Of a stretch of 64,000 nucleotides of DNA, positions 8,917 through 19,237 are shown in pieces. Made by a program: the position numbers and the translations under genes. The DNA is taken from assembly GCF_016031625.1 (NCBI RefSeq), contig NZ_JACCHP010000005.1:186001-250000 (forward strand), given 5' to 3'. Every line of letters starts with the position of its first letter. The stretch's first letter is position 1. Under the pieces are notes generated by a model, which worked only from the letters and a program-made list of their open reading frames with translations, did not search any database and was not told where the DNA came from. The stretch comes from Bradyrhizobium agreste. Its GTDB lineage: Bacteria; Pseudomonadota; Alphaproteobacteria; Rhizobiales; Xanthobacteraceae.

Positions 8917-9912
8917 ATGGCGCTACCCGACTTCACCATGCGTCAGCTGCTCGAAGCTGGCGTGCACTTCGGCCACCAGGCCCACCGCTGGAATCCGAAA
9001 ATGGCTCCGTTCATTTTCGGCACCCGCAACAACATCCACATCGTCGACCTCGCCCAGACCGTGCCGATGCTGCACCAGGCTCTCCAGGCCGTCAGCGATA
9101 CGGTGGCCAAGGGCGGCCGCATCCTGTTCGTTGGCACCAAGCGCCAGGCGCAGGATGGCGTCGCGGACGCGGCCAAGCGCTGCGCGCAGTATTTCGTCAA
9201 TTCGCGCTGGCTCGGCGGCACGCTGACCAACTGGAAGACGATCTCGGCCTCGATCAAGCGCCTGCGTCACCTCGACGACGTGCTCTCGGGCGGCGAAGCC
9301 AATTCCTACACCAAGAAGGAACGCCTGACGCTGCAGCGCGAGCGCGACAAGCTCGACCGCTCGCTCGGCGGCATCAAGGACATGGGCGGTCTGCCTGACC
9401 TGATCTTCGTGATCGACACCAACAAGGAAGACATCGCGATCCAGGAAGCCCAGCGGCTCAACATCCCGGTCGCAGCGATCGTCGACACCAATTCGGACCC
9501 GAAGGGCATCACCTATGTGGTGCCGGGCAACGACGACGCCGGCCGCGCCATCTCGCTGTACTGCGATCTCGTGGCGCGTGCGGCGATCGACGGCATCTCG
9601 CGGGCCCAGGGCGATTCGGGCATCGACGTCGGCGCTGCGGCCGAGCCGGTCGCCGAAGAGCTGCCGGCGGCTTCCTCGAGCGGCTTCCAGGGCCTTGCGG
9701 GTCCCCGCGGCACAGCCGACGACCTCAAGAAGCTCCCGGGCGTGTCGGGCGCGATCGAGAAGAAGTTCAACGATCTCGGCATCTTCCACTACTGGCAGCT
9801 CGCCGAGCTCGACCACGACACCGCGCACACGATCGGCGAGGAAGTCGGTCTGCCGAGCCGCGCGGATGCCTGGGTGGCCAAGGCCAAGGCGCTGACCGCG
9901 GAAGCGGAATAG
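8917..9912 (+). CDS. rpsB: 30S ribosomal protein S2 with long C-terminal extension
   Basis: A 331-residue S2, start fixed by the family N-terminus ([12 protein letters not shown]) and the upstream GGAG. The S2 core occupies about residues 1-235 and has the conserved 'Gly-Val-His-Phe-Gly-His' and 'Phe-Val-Gly-Thr-Lys-Arg' blocks. A further roughly 95 residues follow. Their last 70 ('Lys-Lys-Leu-Pro-Gly-Val-Ser-Gly' onward) resemble a helix-hairpin-helix module. E. coli S2 ends at about 240 residues; the extension is a feature of alphaproteobacterial S2. The protein binds the 16S platform and helps recruit S1. It heads the block running to lpxB. Confidence 0.98.
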   Translation: MALPDFTMRQLLEAGVHFGHQAHRWNPKMAPFIFGTRNNIHIVDLAQTVPMLHQALQAVSDTVAKGGRILFVGTKRQAQDGVADAAKRCAQYFVNSRWLGGTLTNWKTISASIKRLRHLDDVLSGGEANSYTKKERLTLQRERDKLDRSLGGIKDMGGLPDLIFVIDTNKEDIAIQEAQRLNIPVAAIVDTNSDPKGITYVVPGNDDAGRAISLYCDLVARAAIDGISRAQGDSGIDVGAAAEPVAEELPAASSSGFQGLAGPRGTADDLKKLPGVSGAIEKKFNDLGIFHYWQLAELDHDTAHTIGEEVGLPSRADAWVAKAKALTAEAE

Positions 9913-9930
9913 TCAAAAAGAGCGATGGGT

Positions 9931-9951
9931 TGGCCGGATAGGATCCGGCCA
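9931..9951 (+). terminator. Stem-loop between rpsB and tsf, possible attenuator
   Basis: A perfect 9-bp stem (TGGCCGGAT / ATCCGGCCA) with a three-base loop lies 19 bases after the rpsB stop. Only a short T-rich stretch follows, so it may partly end transcription or protect the rpsB message rather than stop it fully. Confidence 0.5.
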
Positions 9952-10045
9952 CCATTTCAGTTGACTCGAATTCCTGAGATGGACCGCGGCGGGGCGCCTC
10001 GACGCCACGCTGCGGCAAACCGGCAGGCACAAAGGATTTTCAACG

Positions 10046-10969
10046 ATGGCAACGATCACTGCTGCGATGGTCAAGGACCTGCGCGAATCGACCGGCGCGG
10101 GCATGATGGACTGCAAGGCCGCGCTCACCGAGACCAATGGCGACATGGAAGCGGCGCAGGATTGGCTGCGCAAGAAGGGGCTGTCCAAGGCCGCCAAGAA
10201 GTCGGGCCGCGTCGCGGCCGAGGGCCTGATCGGCGCGCTCACCAAGGGCACCAAGGGCGTCGTGGTCGAGGTCAACTCCGAGACCGACTTCGTGGCGCGC
10301 AACGGCCAGTTCCAGGGCCTGGTCAAGATGATCGCGCAGGTCGCGTTCGACGTCGGTGCCGACGTCGAGAAGATCAAGGCCGCCAAGGTCGGCGACGTCA
10401 CGGTCGAGACCGCGATCAATGATGCGATCGCCACCATCGGCGAGAACATGACGCTGCGCCGCGCCGCCCAGCTCGAGGTGAGCCAGGGCGTGGTCTCGCA
10501 CTACGTCCACGGTGCCGTCATCGAGGGCGCAGGCAAGATGGGCGTGATCGTGGCGCTGGAATCGCCGGGCAAGGCCGATGAGCTCGCCGCGCTCGGCCGT
10601 CAGATCGCGATGCACGTTGCGGCCGCCAACCCGCTGGCGCTCGATCCGTCCGGTCTCGATCCGGCCGTGGTCAAGCGCGAGAAGGACGTGCTGGCCGACA
10701 AGTACCGTCAGCAGGGCAAGCCCGAGAACGTGATCGAGAAGATCGTCGAGTCCGGCCTCAAGACCTACTACAAGGAAGTCTGCCTGCTCGAGCAGGCCTT
10801 CATCCACGACACCGGCAAGTCGGTGGCGCAGGCGGTGAAGGAGGCCGAGGGCAAGGTCGGCGGCGCTGTGAAGATCGCCGGCTTTGTGCGTTATGCTCTC
10901 GGCGAGGGAATCGAGAAGCAGGAAAGCGACTTCGCGGCCGAGGTCGCCGCGGCCAGCGGCAAGAAGTAA
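10046..10969 (+). CDS. tsf: Translation elongation factor Ts
   Basis: A 307-residue EF-Ts, the nucleotide exchange factor that releases GDP from EF-Tu. The N-terminal UBA-like domain carries '[12 protein letters not shown]', a family signature. The '[11 protein letters not shown]' motif, whose Thr-Asp-Phe-Val contacts the EF-Tu switch region, is intact at about residue 75. The two-part dimerisation core follows. The ATG is preceded by AAAGGA. The rpsB-tsf pair is conserved in nearly all bacteria. Confidence 0.98.
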   Translation: MATITAAMVKDLRESTGAGMMDCKAALTETNGDMEAAQDWLRKKGLSKAAKKSGRVAAEGLIGALTKGTKGVVVEVNSETDFVARNGQFQGLVKMIAQVAFDVGADVEKIKAAKVGDVTVETAINDAIATIGENMTLRRAAQLEVSQGVVSHYVHGAVIEGAGKMGVIVALESPGKADELAALGRQIAMHVAAANPLALDPSGLDPAVVKREKDVLADKYRQQGKPENVIEKIVESGLKTYYKEVCLLEQAFIHDTGKSVAQAVKEAEGKVGGAVKIAGFVRYALGEGIEKQESDFAAEVAAASGKK

Positions 10970-10970
10970 G

Positions 10971-10993
10971 CGCCGGAACACCTCCTTCCGGCG
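10971..10993 (+). terminator. Stem-loop between tsf and pyrH
   Basis: A perfect 8-bp stem (CGCCGGAA / TTCCGGCG) with a 7-base loop lies one base after the tsf stop codon. There is no T-run, so it is more likely a message-stabilising or partial processing hairpin than a full terminator. Confidence 0.4.
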
Positions 10994-11030
10994 AGCCGCC
11001 GGAAGCGGCGCCCGGAGAAGGAAAGTGCTC

Positions 11031-11747
11031 ATGACTGATCCGGTCTATCGTCGCGTCGTGATCAAGCTGTCCGGCGAATATCTCGCGGGACAGCAAGGCT
11101 TTGGCATCGATCAGCCGACCGTCGACCGGGTTGCGGACGATCTGATCGCCGCCCGCCATCTCGGCACCGAGGTCGCGGTCGTGATCGGCGGCGGCAACAT
11201 GGTCCGCGGCGTCGAGGTCTCATCCCGCGGGGTGTCGCGCACCACCGGCGACACCATGGGCATGCTTGCCACCATCATGAATTGTCTGGCGCTGGAAGCG
11301 GCGATCGAGCGCAAGGGAACGCCGGCACGGACGCTGTCGGCCTTCGTCATGCCCGAGATTTCCGAGCTGTTCACCCGCACTGCGGCGCACAAATACCTGG
11401 CCGAGGGCCGGATCGTGCTGCTTGGCGGCGGCACCGGCAATCCGTTCTTCACCACCGACACGACCGCGGTACTGCGGGCCGCCGAGATCGGCGCGCAGGC
11501 GGTCCTGAAGGCCACCAATGTCGACGGGGTCTACTCGGCCGATCCGAAGAAGGATCCGACCGCGACGCGGTTCGACCGCCTGACGCATTCGCAGGCGATC
11601 GAGGGCGATTACAGGGTGATGGATGCGACCGCCTTCGCGCTTGCCCGCGAGACATCGCTGCCTATCATCGTATTCTCGATCGCGGAGCCGGGCTCGATCG
11701 GCGCGATTCTGCGTGGCGTCGGCCGCGGAACCATCGTCGCCGGCTGA
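11031..11747 (+). CDS. pyrH: Uridylate kinase
   Basis: A 238-residue hexameric UMP kinase that converts UMP and ATP to UDP in pyrimidine nucleotide synthesis. The amino-acid-kinase fold is shown by 'Lys-Leu-Ser-Gly-Glu' at the start, the Gly-Gly-Gly-Asn motif near residue 54, '[11 protein letters not shown]' near residue 137 and 'Lys-Ala-Thr-Asn-Val-Asp-Gly-Val-Tyr' near residue 160. The frame is open upstream to 10884, but ATG 11031 matches the family start and follows GGAGAAGG. Order tsf-pyrH-frr is the usual bacterial one. Confidence 0.97.
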   Translation: MTDPVYRRVVIKLSGEYLAGQQGFGIDQPTVDRVADDLIAARHLGTEVAVVIGGGNMVRGVEVSSRGVSRTTGDTMGMLATIMNCLALEAAIERKGTPARTLSAFVMPEISELFTRTAAHKYLAEGRIVLLGGGTGNPFFTTDTTAVLRAAEIGAQAVLKATNVDGVYSADPKKDPTATRFDRLTHSQAIEGDYRVMDATAFALARETSLPIIVFSIAEPGSIGAILRGVGRGTIVAG

Positions 11748-11813
11748 CGGCTCATCTGGCGCGCCGAAAGGGACGGCGCGGGGCGGTCGCCGGGATTTTG
11801 AAGGAGAAACGTG

Positions 11814-12377
11814 ATGGCCACGGGTAATTTCGACCTCAACGAAGTAAAACGCCGCATGCAGGGCGCCGTCCAGTCCCTCAAGCACGAGCTCGGCGGGCTG
11901 CGCACGGGACGCGCCTCCGCCTCGATGCTCGATCCGGTGCAGGTCGAGGCCTATGGCAGCCACATGCCGCTCAATCAGCTCGCCACCGTCAGCGTGCCGG
12001 AGCCGCGGCTGATCTCGGTGCAGGTCTGGGACAAGTCGATGGTCAAGGCCGTCGAGAAGGCGATCGTCGATTCCAATCTCGGTCTGTCGCCCGCGACCGA
12101 GGGCCAGGTGCTGCGCCTGCGCATTCCCGAGCTCAACGAGGAACGCCGCAAGGAGCTGGTGAAGGTCGCGCACAAATATGCCGAAGCGGCCAAGGTCGCC
12201 GCGCGCCATGTCCGCCGCGACGGTCTCGACGTGCTCAAGAAGCTCGAGAAGAATCACGAAATGTCGGAGGACGATCAGAAGCGACACGCCGACGAGGTGC
12301 AGAAGGCGACCGACGGCACCATCGCCGAGATCGACCAGTTGCTGGCCGCCAAGGAAAAAGAAATCCTCACCGTTTAA
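11814..12377 (+). CDS. frr: Ribosome recycling factor
   Basis: A 187-residue RRF that, with EF-G, splits the post-termination ribosome. It has the expected length and the conserved 'Leu-Arg-Thr-Gly-Arg-Ala' near residue 28. It also has 'Val-Trp-Asp-Lys' and the long C-terminal helix with 'Asn-Glu-Glu-Arg-Arg-Lys-Glu-Leu'. A GTG lies directly before the ATG in frame (11811); I use the ATG because AAGGAGA is better spaced from it. It lies 66 bases after pyrH. Confidence 0.97.
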   Translation: MATGNFDLNEVKRRMQGAVQSLKHELGGLRTGRASASMLDPVQVEAYGSHMPLNQLATVSVPEPRLISVQVWDKSMVKAVEKAIVDSNLGLSPATEGQVLRLRIPELNEERRKELVKVAHKYAEAAKVAARHVRRDGLDVLKKLEKNHEMSEDDQKRHADEVQKATDGTIAEIDQLLAAKEKEILTV

Positions 12378-12389
12378 GGCATCGCCTTC

Positions 12390-13148
12390 ATGTCCAACGC
12401 CGCCGCGCCCGCAACGGAAGGACCTGACAGGTCCGAGGCGCCTGCGCATGTCGCCATCATCATGGACGGCAACGGGCGTTGGGCAGCCGCGCGCGGTCTG
12501 CCGCGTGCGGAAGGGCATCGCCGCGGCGTCGACGCGCTGCGCCGCGTGGTGCGCGCCTCGCACGAGCTCGGCATCCGCTATCTCACCATCTTCTCGTTCT
12601 CGTCGGAGAACTGGTCGCGCCCGGCGAGCGAGATCGGCGACCTGTTCGGCCTGCTGCGGCGCTTCATCCGCAACGACCTGGCGAGCCTGCATCGCGACGG
12701 CGTCAAGGTCCGCATCATCGGCGAGCGCGAGGGGCTCGAGAGCGACATCTGCGCGTTGCTGAACGAGGCCGAGGAGCTGACGCGCGACAACACGCGCCTG
12801 ACGCTCGTCGTCGCCTTCAACTACGGCTCGCGGCAGGAGATCGCGAAAGCGGCGCAGAAGCTGGCCCGCGAGGTCGCGGAGGGCAGGCGCGATCCGGCCA
12901 CGATCGACGCCGAGACGCTCGGCGCGCATCTCGATGCGCCCGATATCCCCGATCCCGATCTCATCATCCGCACCAGCGGCGAGCAGCGCCTGTCCAACTT
13001 CCTGATGTGGCAGGCCGCCTATAGCGAGCTGGTGTTCGTGCCGATGCATTGGCCCGACTTCGACAAGGCGGCGTTGGAAAGCGCGATCGCCGAATTTGGC
13101 AGGCGCGAGCGCCGTTTCGGCGGCCTGGTCGCGAAGACCGCCTCGTGA
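12390..13148 (+). CDS. uppS: Undecaprenyl diphosphate synthase (cis-isoprenyl transferase)
   Basis: A 252-residue cis-prenyltransferase that extends farnesyl diphosphate with isopentenyl units to make the C55 lipid carrier for peptidoglycan and O-antigen. The catalytic 'Met-Asp-Gly-Asn-Gly-Arg-Trp' motif is at about residues 29-35. 'Gly-His-Arg-Arg-Gly' and 'Ser-Ser-Glu-Asn-Trp-Ser-Arg-Pro' follow, and the C-terminal '[15 protein letters not shown]' block is complete. It starts 12 bases after frr, and its stop overlaps the cdsA start, so the two are translationally coupled. Confidence 0.97.
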   Translation: MSNAAAPATEGPDRSEAPAHVAIIMDGNGRWAAARGLPRAEGHRRGVDALRRVVRASHELGIRYLTIFSFSSENWSRPASEIGDLFGLLRRFIRNDLASLHRDGVKVRIIGEREGLESDICALLNEAEELTRDNTRLTLVVAFNYGSRQEIAKAAQKLAREVAEGRRDPATIDAETLGAHLDAPDIPDPDLIIRTSGEQRLSNFLMWQAAYSELVFVPMHWPDFDKAALESAIAEFGRRERRFGGLVAKTAS

Positions 13149-13987
13149 ACGAACCCGATGCTGCACCGGCGGGCGCCAAGCCTGCCCCGAGCAATCTGGT
13201 GATGCGGGTCCTCGCAGCACTGGTGCTGGCGCCGCTGGCCATCGCGATCGCCTATGCCGGGGGGTGGCTGTGGGCGCTTCTCGTCACCCTGGTCTCGATC
13301 GGGCTGTTCGCGGAATGGCTGATGGTGGTCGGCGCTGGATCGGCCGTGCTGACCGGGGCAGGGACGGTCGTGATCGCCATGATGGGAGCCTCCGTCGCTT
13401 TCGGCGCGCTCAAGACCTCCGTCGTCACCGGCCTCATCGGCGGTGCCATCGTGACGCTGATCGCCCGAGGCAAGTTCTTGTGGGCGGCCAGCGGGTTCGC
13501 CTATGCGGCGGCGGCGCTGCTGGCCTCGATCCTGCTGCGCAAGGATCTCGTCAACGGCTTCTCAGCGCTGATGTTCGTGTTGCTCGTGGTGTGGGCGACC
13601 GACATCGGCGGCTATTTCGCCGGACGCAGCATTGGCGGTCCGAAATTATGGCCGCGCGTGAGCCCGAAAAAGACCTGGGCCGGCGCGCTCGGCGGCTTTG
13701 CGGCGAGCCTTGCGGTCGCGGCCGGCTTTGCCGCCTGCGGGATCGGAAAGCCGGTTCCACTGCTGCTCGTCGGCGCCGTCCTGTCGGTGGTGTCGCAGCT
13801 CGGCGATCTCTTCGAATCCGCCGTGAAACGGCGCTTCGGTGTCAAGGATTCCAGTCACTTAATTCCCGGCCATGGCGGGCTTATGGACCGTCTGGACGGT
13901 TTTGTCGCCGCCATCCTGGCGGCCTGGATTATCGGCTTTTTCCGCCATGGTGTGCATAGCGCCGGAAGCGGTCTTATGGTTTGGTGA
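13145..13987 (+). CDS. cdsA: Phosphatidate cytidylyltransferase (CDP-diacylglycerol synthase)
   Basis: A 280-residue integral membrane enzyme that makes CDP-diacylglycerol from phosphatidic acid and CTP. Several hydrophobic segments precede the family signature Lys-Arg-x5-Asp-x5-Pro-Gly-His-Gly-Gly-x2-Asp-Arg-Leu-Asp, which is intact near residues 222-245. I use the GTG at 13145 because it overlaps the uppS stop in a GTGA arrangement and gives the family length; there is no better ATG. It is followed four bases later by dxr. Confidence 0.95.
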   Translation: MNEPDAAPAGAKPAPSNLVMRVLAALVLAPLAIAIAYAGGWLWALLVTLVSIGLFAEWLMVVGAGSAVLTGAGTVVIAMMGASVAFGALKTSVVTGLIGGAIVTLIARGKFLWAASGFAYAAAALLASILLRKDLVNGFSALMFVLLVVWATDIGGYFAGRSIGGPKLWPRVSPKKTWAGALGGFAASLAVAAGFAACGIGKPVPLLLVGAVLSVVSQLGDLFESAVKRRFGVKDSSHLIPGHGGLMDRLDGFVAAILAAWIIGFFRHGVHSAGSGLMVW

Positions 13988-13991
13988 TGAT

Positions 13992-15215
13992 ATGAGCGCC
14001 GTTCCCTTGCGTAACAACAGGCTTGCTGCGTCCGACATTCGCAGCGTCACGGTCCTCGGTGCCACCGGCTCGATCGGCGACAGCACGATGGATCTCTTGC
14101 GCGCCTCGCCCGAGCGCTACCGTGTCGAGGCGCTGACGGCGAACGGCAACGTCGCAGCGCTGGCCAAGCTCGCCAAGGAATTCAACGCCCGCTATGTCGC
14201 GATCGCCGACGCCTCCAAGCTCGCCGAGCTCAAGGCTGCGCTCGCGGGCACGAGCACCGAATGCGGCGCCGGCGAAAGCGCGGTGATCGAGGCCGGCGCG
14301 CGTCCGGCTGACTGGGTGATGGCGGCGGTGAGCGGCGCTGCCGGGCTGAAGCCGGCGCTTGCCGCGGTCGATCGCGGCGCGCATGTCGCGCTCGCCAACA
14401 AGGAGTGCCTGGTCTGCGCCGGCGACTTCTTCATGCAGCGTGCGGCAAAAGCGGGCGCCTGCATCCTGCCGGCCGATTCCGAGCACAACGCGCTGTTCCA
14501 GGCGCTGAGCTCAGGCAATCGCGACGAGCTCGTCCGCGTCATCATCACGGCCTCCGGCGGTCCGTTCCGGACCTGGAAGCCCGTAGACATCGAGCAGGCG
14601 ACGCTCGAGCAGGCCCTGAAGCATCCGAACTGGAGCATGGGCCAGAAGATCACGATCGATTCGGCCTCCATGATGAACAAGGGGCTCGAAGTGATCGAGG
14701 CCTCCTATCTGTTCGCGCTCTCGCCGGACGAGATCGACGTGCTGGTGCATCCGCAGTCGATCATTCACGGCATGGTCGAGTTTTCCGACTGCTCGGTTGT
14801 GGCCCAGCTTGGCGCGCCCGACATGAGGACGCCGATCGCCCATTGCCTCGGCTGGCCCGATCGCATCAAGGGCCCGGCGGCCAAGCTCGACCTCGCCAAG
14901 ATCGGCCAGCTGACCTTCGAAGCGCCGGACTTCGAGCGCTTCCCGGGACTGCGGCTCGCCTACGAATCGCTCCGGACCGGGAAGGGCGCGACCACCGTCT
15001 ACAACGCTGCCAACGAGGTCGCGGTGGCCGCCTTCATCGCCGGCAAGATCCGGTTCGGCGCGATTGCCCGGCTGGTTGAGGCGACCCTCGAGGATTGGAT
15101 CAAAGGCGGCAACCAGGCGCCCCTGACCTCCGCCGACGATGCAATCTCTGTTGACCATGTTGCGCGAAATAGGGCTGCCGCCCTATTGCCTCAAATTGCC
15201 TTAAAGGCATCCTAG
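13992..15215 (+). CDS. dxr: 1-deoxy-D-xylulose 5-phosphate reductoisomerase
   Basis: A 407-residue NADPH enzyme of the MEP isoprenoid pathway that converts DXP to MEP. The Rossmann motif 'Gly-Ala-Thr-Gly-Ser-Ile-Gly' is near residue 25. 'Ala-Asn-Lys-Glu' near residue 136 binds NADPH and 'Pro-Ala-Asp-Ser-Glu-His-Asn-Ala' near residue 160 binds metal and substrate. '[10 protein letters not shown]' follows. The start at 13992 was preferred to upstream in-frame codons lying inside cdsA. It supplies precursors for the UppS product and sits in the same operon. Confidence 0.97.
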   Translation: MSAVPLRNNRLAASDIRSVTVLGATGSIGDSTMDLLRASPERYRVEALTANGNVAALAKLAKEFNARYVAIADASKLAELKAALAGTSTECGAGESAVIEAGARPADWVMAAVSGAAGLKPALAAVDRGAHVALANKECLVCAGDFFMQRAAKAGACILPADSEHNALFQALSSGNRDELVRVIITASGGPFRTWKPVDIEQATLEQALKHPNWSMGQKITIDSASMMNKGLEVIEASYLFALSPDEIDVLVHPQSIIHGMVEFSDCSVVAQLGAPDMRTPIAHCLGWPDRIKGPAAKLDLAKIGQLTFEAPDFERFPGLRLAYESLRTGKGATTVYNAANEVAVAAFIAGKIRFGAIARLVEATLEDWIKGGNQAPLTSADDAISVDHVARNRAAALLPQIALKAS

Positions 15216-15258
15216 TTGGTTCGGACCAGGGCCTTGCGGCGCTGGGTGAGGGAATTCG

Positions 15259-16410
15259 ATGATCGATTTTTTCGTCCATAGTTTCAATACGTTGAGCAAT
15301 GGGCTCCTCGGCTACGCGGTTCCCTTCCTGTTCGTCCTGACCATTGTCGTGTTCTTCCACGAGCTCGGCCATTTCCTGGTCGCGCGCTGGGCGGGCGTGC
15401 GCGTGTTGACCTTTTCGCTCGGCTTCGGCCCCGAACTGGTCGGCTTCAACGACCGCCAAGGCACCCGCTGGAAGATCTCGGCGATCCCACTCGGCGGCTA
15501 CGTCAAGTTCTTCGGCGACGAGAGCGAGGCCTCGACCCCGTCGGCCCAGACGCTGGCGGCCATGTCGGCCGAGGAGCGCGCCGGCAGCTTCCACCACAAG
15601 AAGGTCGGCCCCCGGGCGGCGATCGTCGCGGCCGGACCGATCGCCAATTTCATCCTGGGCGCGCTGATCTTCGCCGGAATGGCGCTCTATTACGGCAAGC
15701 CGAGCACGATCGCCCGGGTCGATGGTGTGGTCGCTGACGGCGCGGCGGCCGCCGCCGGCTTCAAGGTCGGCGACGTCGTCGTCCAGATCGATGGCAAGCC
15801 GATCGAGAGCTTTGCCGACATGCAGCGAATCGTTGCGATGAACGCCGGTTCGGCGCTTACCTTCCAGGTGAAGCGCGACGGCGCCCTCGTCTCGTTGACG
15901 GCGACACCGGCGCTGCTGGAGCGCAAGGACCCGTTCGGCAACAGCCACCGGCTCGGCGTTCTCGGTGTCGAGCACAAGTCGCAGGCCGGTGAGGCCTCGA
16001 CCACCCCGGTCGGGATCGGTGAAGCGCTCAAGATCGGCGTCGAGCAGGTCTGGTTCATCATCACCAGCACCTTCAAGTTCCTGGGCTCCCTGTTCGTCGG
16101 CCACGGCAATCCGAACGAGGTCAGCGGCGTCCTGGGAATCGCGAAAATGTCGGGGCAGGCGGCCAGCGCCGGGTTCCAGTTCGTGATCAATCTCTGCGCG
16201 GTGCTGTCGGTCTCGATCGGCCTTTTGAACCTGTTCCCGATCCCGCTGCTCGATGGCGGCCACCTGATGTTCTATGCGGCCGAGGTGGTCCGGGGCCGGC
16301 CCCTGTCCGAGCGGACCCAGGAAATGGGGTTCCGAATCGGGCTTGGCCTCGTACTGATGTTGATGGTGTTTGCGACCTACAACGACATCCTGCGGATGGC
16401 CGCTTCCTGA
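15259..16410 (+). CDS. rseP: RIP metalloprotease RseP (site-2 protease)
   Basis: A 383-residue intramembrane zinc protease. The first membrane segment contains the zinc-binding His-Glu-Leu-Gly-His (about residues 35-39). A PDZ domain lies near residues 125-210, marked by 'Ala-Ala-Gly-Phe-Lys-Val-Gly-Asp'. The third zinc ligand motif, 'Asn-Leu-Phe-Pro-Ile-Pro-Leu-Leu-Asp-Gly-Gly-His', is near the C-terminus. The family cuts anti-sigma factors and leftover signal peptides in the inner membrane. It lies between dxr and bamA, the usual order, which fits a role in envelope quality control. Confidence 0.96.
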   Translation: MIDFFVHSFNTLSNGLLGYAVPFLFVLTIVVFFHELGHFLVARWAGVRVLTFSLGFGPELVGFNDRQGTRWKISAIPLGGYVKFFGDESEASTPSAQTLAAMSAEERAGSFHHKKVGPRAAIVAAGPIANFILGALIFAGMALYYGKPSTIARVDGVVADGAAAAAGFKVGDVVVQIDGKPIESFADMQRIVAMNAGSALTFQVKRDGALVSLTATPALLERKDPFGNSHRLGVLGVEHKSQAGEASTTPVGIGEALKIGVEQVWFIITSTFKFLGSLFVGHGNPNEVSGVLGIAKMSGQAASAGFQFVINLCAVLSVSIGLLNLFPIPLLDGGHLMFYAAEVVRGRPLSERTQEMGFRIGLGLVLMLMVFATYNDILRMAAS

Positions 16411-16586
16411 TAGGGGCTTTTTTGTGGCGTTGCTGTTGAGCAACGTCTTGCAATGAAATTGAAATTACGGCGCTTTCGGCCGTTTGCGGCGTCGGGGAAA
16501 TTGGCTACAAGCGGCCTGAACTTGGGGAATCTCCGGACCGGCGTTGGGGTTGGGTCTGGCACGGAATGATAAGGGCGCGTTGCGCG

Positions 16587-19112
16587 ATGAAGTTTGGACT
16601 GCGACTCCGGGGGGGCTTGCTCGCAACCCTGATCTTGTTCGGCGCGCCGGTGGTTGCCCCGGTTGGGGCTGTTTTCGTGTCTTCGTCTGCGCTCGCTCAG
16701 ACCGTTCAGTCGATTACCGTCCAGGGGAATCGCCGCGTCGAGGTGGAGACGATCCGGTCCTATTTCAAGCCGGGTCCCGGCGGCCGGCTGGATCAGGCCG
16801 CCATCGACGACGGCCTCAAGGCGTTGATCGAGACCGGCCTGTTCCAGGACGTCCGGATCAACCGCGGTTCCGGCGGCCAGCTCATCGTCTCCGTGGTTGA
16901 AAACCCGGTGATCGGCCGCATCGCCTTCGAGGGCAACAAGAAGATCAAGGACGAGCAGCTCACCGCTGAGGTCCAGTCCAAGGCGCGCGGCACCTTCTCC
17001 CGCGCCATGGTGCAGTCCGACACGCTCCGGATCGCCGAAATCTACCGCCGCTCCGGCCGCTACGACGTTCGCGTGACGCCCGAAATCATCGAGCAGCCGA
17101 ACAATCGCGTCGACCTGATCTTCACGATCGAAGAGGGCGTCAAGACCGGGGTCAAGTCGATCGAGTTCGTCGGCAACAATGCCTTCTCGTCTTACCGCCT
17201 TCGCGACGTGATCAAGACGCGCGAAACCAATCTGCTGAGCTTTCTCGGCAGCGGCGACGTCTACGATCCCGACCGCGTCGAAGCCGATCGCGATCTGATC
17301 CGCCGATTCTACCTCAAGAACGGCTTCGCCGACGTGCAGGTCGTCGCGGCGCTCACCGAGTACGATCCGGAGAAGAAGGGCTTCAACGTCACCTTCAAGA
17401 TCGAGGAAGGCGCACAATACCGTGTCGGCTCGGTCGATTTCCGCAGCTCCATTCCGAACTTCGATCCGAGCTCGATGCGCGGCTATTCGCGCGTCAATGT
17501 CGGCTCGCTCTACAACGTCGAATCGGTCGAGAAGTCGGTCGAGGAGATGCAGATCGAGGCCTCCCGCCGCGGCTATGCCTTCGCCGTAGTCCGGCCCGGC
17601 GGCGACCGCAACTTCGAAGCGCACACCGTGTCCGTCGTGTTCAACATCGACGAGGGCCCGCGCACCTATATCGAGCGCATCAACCTGCGCGGCAACACCC
17701 GCACGCGCGACTACGTGATCCGCCGCGAGTTCGACATCTCGGAAGGCGATGCCTACAATCGCGCGCTGGTCGACCGTGCCGAGCGGCGCCTGAAGAACCT
17801 CGACTATTTCAAGAACGTGAAGATCACGACCGAGCCGGGCTCGTCGAGCGACCGCGTCATCCTGATCGTCGACATGGAAGAAAAATCGACCGGCGACTTC
17901 TCGGTCTCGGGCGGTTATTCCACCACCGACGGTGCGCTGGCCGAAGTCTCGATCGCCGAGCGCAACCTGCTCGGTCGCGGCCTGTTCGCCAAGGCTTCGG
18001 TGACCTATGGCCAGTATGCGCGCGGCTATTCGCTGTCGTTCGTCGAGCCGTATCTGCTCGACTACCGCGTCGCGCTCGGCCTCGACCTCTATCAGCGTGA
18101 GCAGAAGTCCAACAGCTACATCTCCTACGGCACCAAGACGCTCGGCTTCTCGCCGCGCCTCGGCTTCTCCTTGCGTGAAGATCTCGCGCTCCAGCTGCGC
18201 TACTCGGTCTATCGGCAGGAGATCACGCTGCCGAGCTATTTGGCCAACTGTAACAACGACCCGCTCTCATCGGCGTTCAACCCCAGTCCGGCCTATTCGG
18301 CGCTGACAGGTACCCCCTTGGCCGCGTCCACCAACGGCCTCGGGTGCTACAACGATGGCGAAGCCTCACTGCCGGTGCGCAAGGAGCTCGCCAACGGCAA
18401 GACGCTGACCTCGGCGCTCGGCTACACGCTGACCTACAACACGCTCGACAACAACAAGAACCCGACCGACGGTCTGCTCGTCGACTTCCGGCAGGACTTC
18501 GCCGGCGTCGGCGGCGACGTCTCCTATCTGAAGTCGGTCGTCGACGCGAAGTACTACACCCCGCTCGTCTCCGACATCGTCGGCCTCGTCCGCGTGCAAG
18601 GCGGCATGCTGAACAAGATCGGCAGCGATCTGCGCATGCTCGACCACTTCCAGATGGGCCCGAACCTCGTCCGTGGCTTTGCCCCGAACGGCATCGGTCC
18701 GCGCGATCTGAACCCGTTCGGCACGCAGGATGCGCTCGGCGGCACCAAGTACTGGGGTGCTTCGTTCGAATTGCAGATGCCGTTCTGGTTCCTGCCCAAG
18801 GAAGTGGGTCTGAAGGGCGCGGTCTATGCCGACGCCGGCGGCCTCTACGACTACAGGGGACCGACGAGCTGGACCGCCACCAACGAGGTCAACACACCGG
18901 GCTGTATCCCGTCGACCATCAATCCCTCGAGCACGGGGACCTGCACAGGTCTCGTGTATGACGACAGCAAGGTCGTCCGCTCGTCGGTCGGTGTCGGCGT
19001 GATCTGGCAGTCGCCGTTCGGACCGCTGCGCTTCGACTACGCCGTGCCGCTCAGCAAGGGCAAGTACGACCGCACGCAGGAATTCCGGTTCGGCGGCGGC
19101 ACCACGTTCTAG
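16587..19112 (+). CDS. bamA: Outer membrane protein assembly factor BamA
   Basis: An 841-residue Omp85 protein that inserts beta-barrel proteins into the outer membrane. A signal peptide ends at Ala-Leu-Ala-Gln near residue 36. Five POTRA repeats follow to about residue 425 and then the C-terminal 16-strand barrel. The lid-loop motif 'Val-Arg-Gly-Phe' is seen as 'Leu-Val-Arg-Gly-Phe' near residue 695, and the last residue is Phe, as required for barrel insertion. An alternative ATG at 16566 adds seven residues; I use 16587 because it gives a normal Lys-Phe signal start. The gap from rseP is 176 bases. Confidence 0.97.
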   Translation: MKFGLRLRGGLLATLILFGAPVVAPVGAVFVSSSALAQTVQSITVQGNRRVEVETIRSYFKPGPGGRLDQAAIDDGLKALIETGLFQDVRINRGSGGQLIVSVVENPVIGRIAFEGNKKIKDEQLTAEVQSKARGTFSRAMVQSDTLRIAEIYRRSGRYDVRVTPEIIEQPNNRVDLIFTIEEGVKTGVKSIEFVGNNAFSSYRLRDVIKTRETNLLSFLGSGDVYDPDRVEADRDLIRRFYLKNGFADVQVVAALTEYDPEKKGFNVTFKIEEGAQYRVGSVDFRSSIPNFDPSSMRGYSRVNVGSLYNVESVEKSVEEMQIEASRRGYAFAVVRPGGDRNFEAHTVSVVFNIDEGPRTYIERINLRGNTRTRDYVIRREFDISEGDAYNRALVDRAERRLKNLDYFKNVKITTEPGSSSDRVILIVDMEEKSTGDFSVSGGYSTTDGALAEVSIAERNLLGRGLFAKASVTYGQYARGYSLSFVEPYLLDYRVALGLDLYQREQKSNSYISYGTKTLGFSPRLGFSLREDLALQLRYSVYRQEITLPSYLANCNNDPLSSAFNPSPAYSALTGTPLAASTNGLGCYNDGEASLPVRKELANGKTLTSALGYTLTYNTLDNNKNPTDGLLVDFRQDFAGVGGDVSYLKSVVDAKYYTPLVSDIVGLVRVQGGMLNKIGSDLRMLDHFQMGPNLVRGFAPNGIGPRDLNPFGTQDALGGTKYWGASFELQMPFWFLPKEVGLKGAVYADAGGLYDYRGPTSWTATNEVNTPGCIPSTINPSSTGTCTGLVYDDSKVVRSSVGVGVIWQSPFGPLRFDYAVPLSKGKYDRTQEFRFGGGTTF

Positions 19113-19123
19113 TTCGATCAGCA

Positions 19124-19171
19124 CGGCACGATCCGGATCACCGGAGCCGGTTTCCGAAAGGGATCGTGCCG
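19124..19171 (+). terminator. Inverted repeat between bamA and lpxD
   Basis: CGGCACGATCC (19124-19134) and GGATCGTGCCG (19161-19171) form a perfect 11-bp stem. The 26-base loop contains 'CCGGAGCCGG'. It starts 11 bases after the bamA stop. No T-run follows, so it may be a factor-dependent or partial terminator, or a message-end hairpin. The loop sequence resembles intergenic repeat families of Rhizobiales. Confidence 0.5.
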
Positions 19172-19237
19172 ATCCAAGATATGGGGCATGATGCGGCCTG
19201 ACCGCTTCATGCCGAAGCCGGACCGCGGCGGGGTGGA

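Noticed and set aside
11220..13220. 666-residue minus-strand frame across pyrH, frr and uppS
   Set aside because: It crosses three certain genes and reads as reverse-strand noise.
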